A stretch of 64,000 bases of DNA from Murdochiella sp. Marseille-P8839 (GTDB lineage Bacteria > Bacillota > Clostridia > Tissierellales > Peptoniphilaceae): contig JAIKLF010000006.1 of the NCBI GenBank assembly GCA_019753405.1, positions 1-64,000 of the forward strand. The letters run 5' to 3'. Shown here one piece after another: positions 60,841-64,000 of the stretch; the first letter of the stretch is position 1; every line of letters begins with the position of its first letter. A model generated the notes under the pieces. It was not told the DNA's origin, ran no database searches, and saw nothing but the letters and a program-made list of their open reading frames with translations. A program made the translations under genes and the position numbers.

Positions 60841-62106
60841 TTATTCGATGAAACGCTCGACGTCCGCGCCCAATCCTTTCAGCTTCTCCTCAAAGCGATA
60901 GTAGCCACGATCCAGATGGTAGGCGTTATGCACCTGCGTCTCCCCATCCGCCACCAGGCCGGCCAACACCAGCGCCGCACCGGCACGTAAATCGGTCGCA
61001 TTCACCTTTGCACCGACCAGATGCTCCACACCGCGAATGACCGCCTCATTGCCGTCCGTGACGATGAGCGCGCCCATCTTGTTGAGTTCATCCACGTGCA
61101 TAAACCGATTTTCGAAGACGGTTTCTTCCACATAGCTCTGGCCTTTGGCAATGCACATGAGCGCCATGAATTGCGCCTGTACATCCGTAGGGAATCCCGG
61201 ATACGGAAGCGTACGAATCTTGGTCGCTTTCAGCCTTCCGGTTGATTGCACGAGAATTGAGTCGTCATCGGTTTCCTCGATGCGAACACCGACTTCCTGG
61301 ATCTTCGCCAAGATCGGACGAATATGGTCGGAAAGCACATTTTGCACTTCGACCGTCCCGCCGGTCATCGCCGCGGCGACAATAAAGGTCGACGCTTCAA
61401 TACGATCGGGGATAATGATGTGCCGTGCCCCATGCAGTTTTTCCACACCTTCAATGGTGATGGTTGAAGTGCCCGCGCCGCGCACTTTTGCGCCCATCTT
61501 ATTGAGAAAGTTGGCTAAATCCGTGATTTCCGGTTCTTTGGCCGCATTTTCAATGATGGACTCGCCGCGTGCCAACGTAGCAGCCATCATAATGTTTTGC
61601 GTTGCTCCAACCGAGGGAAAATCGAGATAGACTTTACCACCTACCAGCCCGCCGTCCGGCGCTTTTGCCCCAACGGCATCCGGTTCTTCGTCAATCTCCG
61701 CACCGAGCGCCTTGAATCCCTTCAGATGCAAATCCACCGGTCGTTTCCCGATGTTGCAACCTCCTGGCATTTGCGTAAACGTCCGTCCCAGACGGGTCAG
61801 CAGCGGCCCCATCACGACAAAAGAAGCGCGCATGCGGTTCATGAGCTCTCCCGGCGTCACCGTTTTGGTCACCTGTGAAGCATCAATGCGGATGGTTTCC
61901 GCATCCAAATAGTCCACCTTGACGTCCAGCGCACGCAGCACCTCAACCATCACCTCCACGTCCTTCAGCGGAGGCACCTGTTCCAGCACGATTTCTTCCG
62001 TGCCGAGCAACGATGCAGCCAGAATCGGCAGAGCGGCATTTTTTGCGCCGCTGATGGTCACGCGTCCTTCCAACGGACCGCGATTGCGTACGCGAATGTA
62101 TTCCAT
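60841..62106 (-). CDS. murA: UDP-N-acetylglucosamine 1-carboxyvinyltransferase
   Basis: First committed step of peptidoglycan synthesis. 421 residues. SGAKNAALPILAASLL at the N-terminus; catalytic Cys in MPGGCNIGKRPVDLHLKG (the fosfomycin target); RIEASTFIVAAAMTGG; the C-terminal DLRAGAALVLAGLVADG. RBS AGTAAGGAGTTTTT. Nine bp behind upp. It also draws on UDP-GlcNAc, as do WbpA and the 4,6-dehydratase. Confidence 0.98.
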   Translation of the reverse strand: MEYIRVRNRGPLEGRVTISGAKNAALPILAASLLGTEEIVLEQVPPLKDVEVMVEVLRALDVKVDYLDAETIRIDASQVTKTVTPGELMNRMRASFVVMGPLLTRLGRTFTQMPGGCNIGKRPVDLHLKGFKALGAEIDEEPDAVGAKAPDGGLVGGKVYLDFPSVGATQNIMMAATLARGESIIENAAKEPEITDLANFLNKMGAKVRGAGTSTITIEGVEKLHGARHIIIPDRIEASTFIVAAAMTGGTVEVQNVLSDHIRPILAKIQEVGVRIEETDDDSILVQSTGRLKATKIRTLPYPGFPTDVQAQFMALMCIAKGQSYVEETVFENRFMHVDELNKMGALIVTDGNEAVIRGVEHLVGAKVNATDLRAGAALVLAGLVADGETQVHNAYHLDRGYYRFEEKLKGLGADVERFIE

Positions 62107-62115
62107 AAAAACTCC

Positions 62116-62745
62116 TTACTTCGTGCCGAAAAGGCGGTCGCCGGCATCGCCCAAACCCGGCATAATATAGGCGTTCTCATTCAATTCCCGATCCAAAGCG
62201 GCCATAATGATATCCACGTCGGGATGTTTCTCCTGCACCAACTTCACGCCTTCCGGCGCACCGATTATGCAGACGGCTGTAATTTTCTTGCATCCCGCTT
62301 TTTTCAAAAAGTCGATGGAAGCAACCATGGATCCGCCCGTCGCCAGCATCGGGTCAAGAACAAAGACGTCACGATTGGAAACATCCTGCGGCAACTTGAG
62401 ATAATACTGCACGGGAAGATGCGTGTCGGGATCGCGATAAAGGCCGACATGCCCCACCTTCGCCGTCGGCACAATGTCCAAGAACGAATCCACCATGCCT
62501 AAGCCGGCACGCAAAACCGGAACGATGCAGAGTTTCTTTCCTGTCAGTCGATAGCCCGTCGTCTGCTCCATCGGCGTTTCCAGTGCATATTCTTCCAACT
62601 GCAAGTCCCGCAAGGCTTCATAGGCCTCGAGAAGTGCAATTTCTTGCACCAGATGACGAAACTCATTCGTTCCGGTATTTTTGTCCCTCAAAATTGATAC
62701 CTTATGTTGAATCAACGGATGATCTAATACAACCAGCTTTCCCAT
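62116..62745 (-). CDS. upp: Uracil phosphoribosyltransferase
   Basis: Salvage of uracil to UMP. 209 residues, exactly the usual length. [20 protein letters not shown] start; [22 protein letters not shown] loop [15 protein letters not shown]-terminal [16 protein letters not shown] at 62745 behind AAGGGGGACGAG. Confidence 0.99.
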   Translation of the reverse strand: MGKLVVLDHPLIQHKVSILRDKNTGTNEFRHLVQEIALLEAYEALRDLQLEEYALETPMEQTTGYRLTGKKLCIVPVLRAGLGMVDSFLDIVPTAKVGHVGLYRDPDTHLPVQYYLKLPQDVSNRDVFVLDPMLATGGSMVASIDFLKKAGCKKITAVCIIGAPEGVKLVQEKHPDVDIIMAALDRELNENAYIMPGLGDAGDRLFGTK

Positions 62746-62819
62746 CTCGTCCCCCTTTCCGGGCATTTTTCTTCATTTTACCACAGAACCGGCACGAGAA
62801 TGAAACCCGTCAAAAGGGC

Positions 62820-63989
62820 TTATGATACGTGAATACAATTTCCGCCGGCTGCTTTCATCAATCGGTTCATGATCGCGATGCCATAGCCCACCGGCTCAAC
62901 ACCTTGCACAAAAATGGCATCACAATGATGACGATCCAGTTCGCGCATGAGCCGGAAAATTCGCTGTCCCATAGTATCGAATCTTCCTTCTTTTCCCAGC
63001 GAACGCACGATCGCCTGTTCCGGCGAAAGCAACAGCGAAAGTTCCTGTGCCGCTTTGTCAAACACCATAAAGCCCACCGTTTTCCCGTCTGCACTCTGCG
63101 TATGAAAATCACTGATCATGCGCGACTTAACCGCTTCCTCGGAGCCGAGATAGATCGTCACCTGTGCACGTGGGGCATAATGGCGATATTTCATGCCCGG
63201 CGATTTTGGTGGAGCGATTGGTGCTTCCGGCAGTGTAGGCATTTTTTCCGGATCCTGCGCCTTCCCTGTCGCCAACGTGAGTGCAGGATCCAAATGCACG
63301 CCGGGAAAAAAGTTTTCCAGCATACTGGGCGGATAATAGCCCGGACGCAGAATGACCGCAGTGTCTTCCGTTAAATCGACCACCGTCGATTCGACGCCGA
63401 TATCACAGGCACCACCGTTAAGAATGAGCGGAATGCGTCCGTTCATATCCTCCAATACGTCAAATGCCGTGGTTGGACTCGGCCGTCCGCTTCGGTTGGC
63501 TGAAGGCGCTGCAATGGGCGTCTCCGCCTGAGCAATAAGTGAGCGCGCCACTTCATTGGTCGGCATGCGAACCGCTACCGTAGATCCGCCGGCAGTAACC
63601 CGATCGGGCACGCGATCGGATTTTTCAAAGATAAAGGTAATAGGACCCGGCCACAGACGCTGCAACGCGCTATAGTGCGCCGGACGAATTTCTTTTACCA
63701 AAGGATCCAGCATATCCAGTGTCGCAATATGCAAAATAAGCGGATTATCCTGCGGCCTCCCCTTTGCGGCAAAAATCTTTGCTACCGCCTCTTCGTTGAG
63801 ACCGTCTGCGCCTAAGCCGTAGACCGTCTCGGTCGGAAAAGCGACTAACTCGCCCCGGCGAATCCATTTGGCCGCTTCGGTAATGGCAGGGGCTTCGGCA
63901 TTGACGGCAGGCATTACCTGCGTCGTATACCGTCCTTCCGATAACGTGTCGTCATCTCCGTTCGGTTCCAAATCCATCACATGATTCAT
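62820..63989 (-). CDS. sua5: Threonylcarbamoyl-AMP synthase, Sua5/YwlC type
   Basis: Makes threonylcarbamoyl-AMP for the t6A37 tRNA modification. 389 residues. The YrdC-like domain starts LVAFPTETVYGLGADG, with KGRPQDNPLILHI and SANRSGRPSPT. A linker with SPGMKYRHYAPRA leads to the C-terminal Sua5 domain. The N-terminal 35 residues before the domain are not conserved; the start at 63989 is uncertain because the window ends 11 bases upstream and the ribosome site is weak. Same direction as upp, 75 bp apart. Confidence 0.95.
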   Translation of the reverse strand: MNHVMDLEPNGDDDTLSEGRYTTQVMPAVNAEAPAITEAAKWIRRGELVAFPTETVYGLGADGLNEEAVAKIFAAKGRPQDNPLILHIATLDMLDPLVKEIRPAHYSALQRLWPGPITFIFEKSDRVPDRVTAGGSTVAVRMPTNEVARSLIAQAETPIAAPSANRSGRPSPTTAFDVLEDMNGRIPLILNGGACDIGVESTVVDLTEDTAVILRPGYYPPSMLENFFPGVHLDPALTLATGKAQDPEKMPTLPEAPIAPPKSPGMKYRHYAPRAQVTIYLGSEEAVKSRMISDFHTQSADGKTVGFMVFDKAAQELSLLLSPEQAIVRSLGKEGRFDTMGQRIFRLMRELDRHHCDAIFVQGVEPVGYGIAIMNRLMKAAGGNCIHVS

Positions 63990-64000
63990 CGTGTCTTCTC

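Noticed and set aside
1-64000. tRNA, rRNA or other structured RNA genes, riboswitches
   Set aside because: None could be recognised by reading; no T-box, cloverleaf or known leader motif was found. A covariance-model scan would settle this.

Overview
The window looks like a low-to-mid GC Gram-positive anaerobe of the Firmicutes (Clostridia/Tissierellia side). The surface proteins carry cell-wall-binding type 2 (CWB2) repeats, a sortase-type tail and choline/glucan-binding-like repeats. There is no outer-membrane machinery, and most genes have a strong AGGAGG ribosome binding site. A Peptoniphilaceae-like genus such as Murdochiella is my guess, from the mix of families only. About 47 genes are supported. 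All but five lie on the minus strand; the plus-strand genes are a G5 lipoprotein, an isochorismatase-like hydrolase, PEP carboxykinase, a YihY protein and a PD-(D/E)XK-like protein.

Layout. 1-1.5 kb: a TrmA/RlmD-type rRNA methyltransferase. 1.9-3.9 kb: a large repeat island. 3.9-9.7 kb: surface and envelope proteins (G5 lipoprotein, CWB2-CAP protein, sortase substrate, HtrA). 9.9-10.7 kb: a second repeat island. 10.8-18.2 kb: housekeeping (unknown coiled-coil protein, nagB, mnmA plus cysteine desulfurase, L25, rho plus FMN-binding lipoprotein). 18.3-19.0 kb: third island. 19.1-23.6 kb: MMPL/RND transporter and its LxxG-repeat partner. 24-29.6 kb: fba, glgP, prfA, prmC. 29.85-30.7 kb: fourth island, then rpmE.

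31.4-44.5 kb is a ten-gene minus-strand surface-glycan cluster. It holds WbpA/B/D/E-type enzymes for UDP-2,3-diacetamido-2,3-dideoxyglucuronic acid. It also holds a CapD/PglF-type 4,6-dehydratase, a 4-aminotransferase and a phosphoglycosyl transferase for an amino-trideoxy initiating sugar, plus a GT4 glycosyltransferase and a Wzx-type flippase. Last in line is a CWB2 protein that may bind the product. 44.8-50.4 kb holds three consecutive secreted proteins sharing one divergent choline/glucan-binding-like repeat but ending in different domains: a GH25 lysozyme, an L,D-transpeptidase and a beta-barrel-like domain. 50.7-64 kb holds metabolism and information genes: thioesterase, isochorismatase-like, pckA, yihY, a PD-(D/E)XK-like protein beside an AT-rich island, D-2-hydroxyacid dehydrogenase, comF, recD2, murA, upp and sua5.

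The most unusual content is in the intergenic islands. At least five distinct families of short inverted motifs (GGACAC/GTGTCC, GGAGCC/GGCTCC, CCCTGGCT/AGCCAGGG, CCACTCTAC/GTAGAGTGG, GATGGTGG/CCACCATC) are laid out as tandem arrays in which the motif alternates in orientation at fixed spacing. Two families share the same 23/27-28 nt spacer geometry and T-rich inner spacers while differing in stem sequence. Most islands combine an array with GC-rich palindromic modules (GCGCCGC...GCGGCGC and a 50-bp double hairpin). I know of no named element with this architecture; they are not CRISPR arrays.
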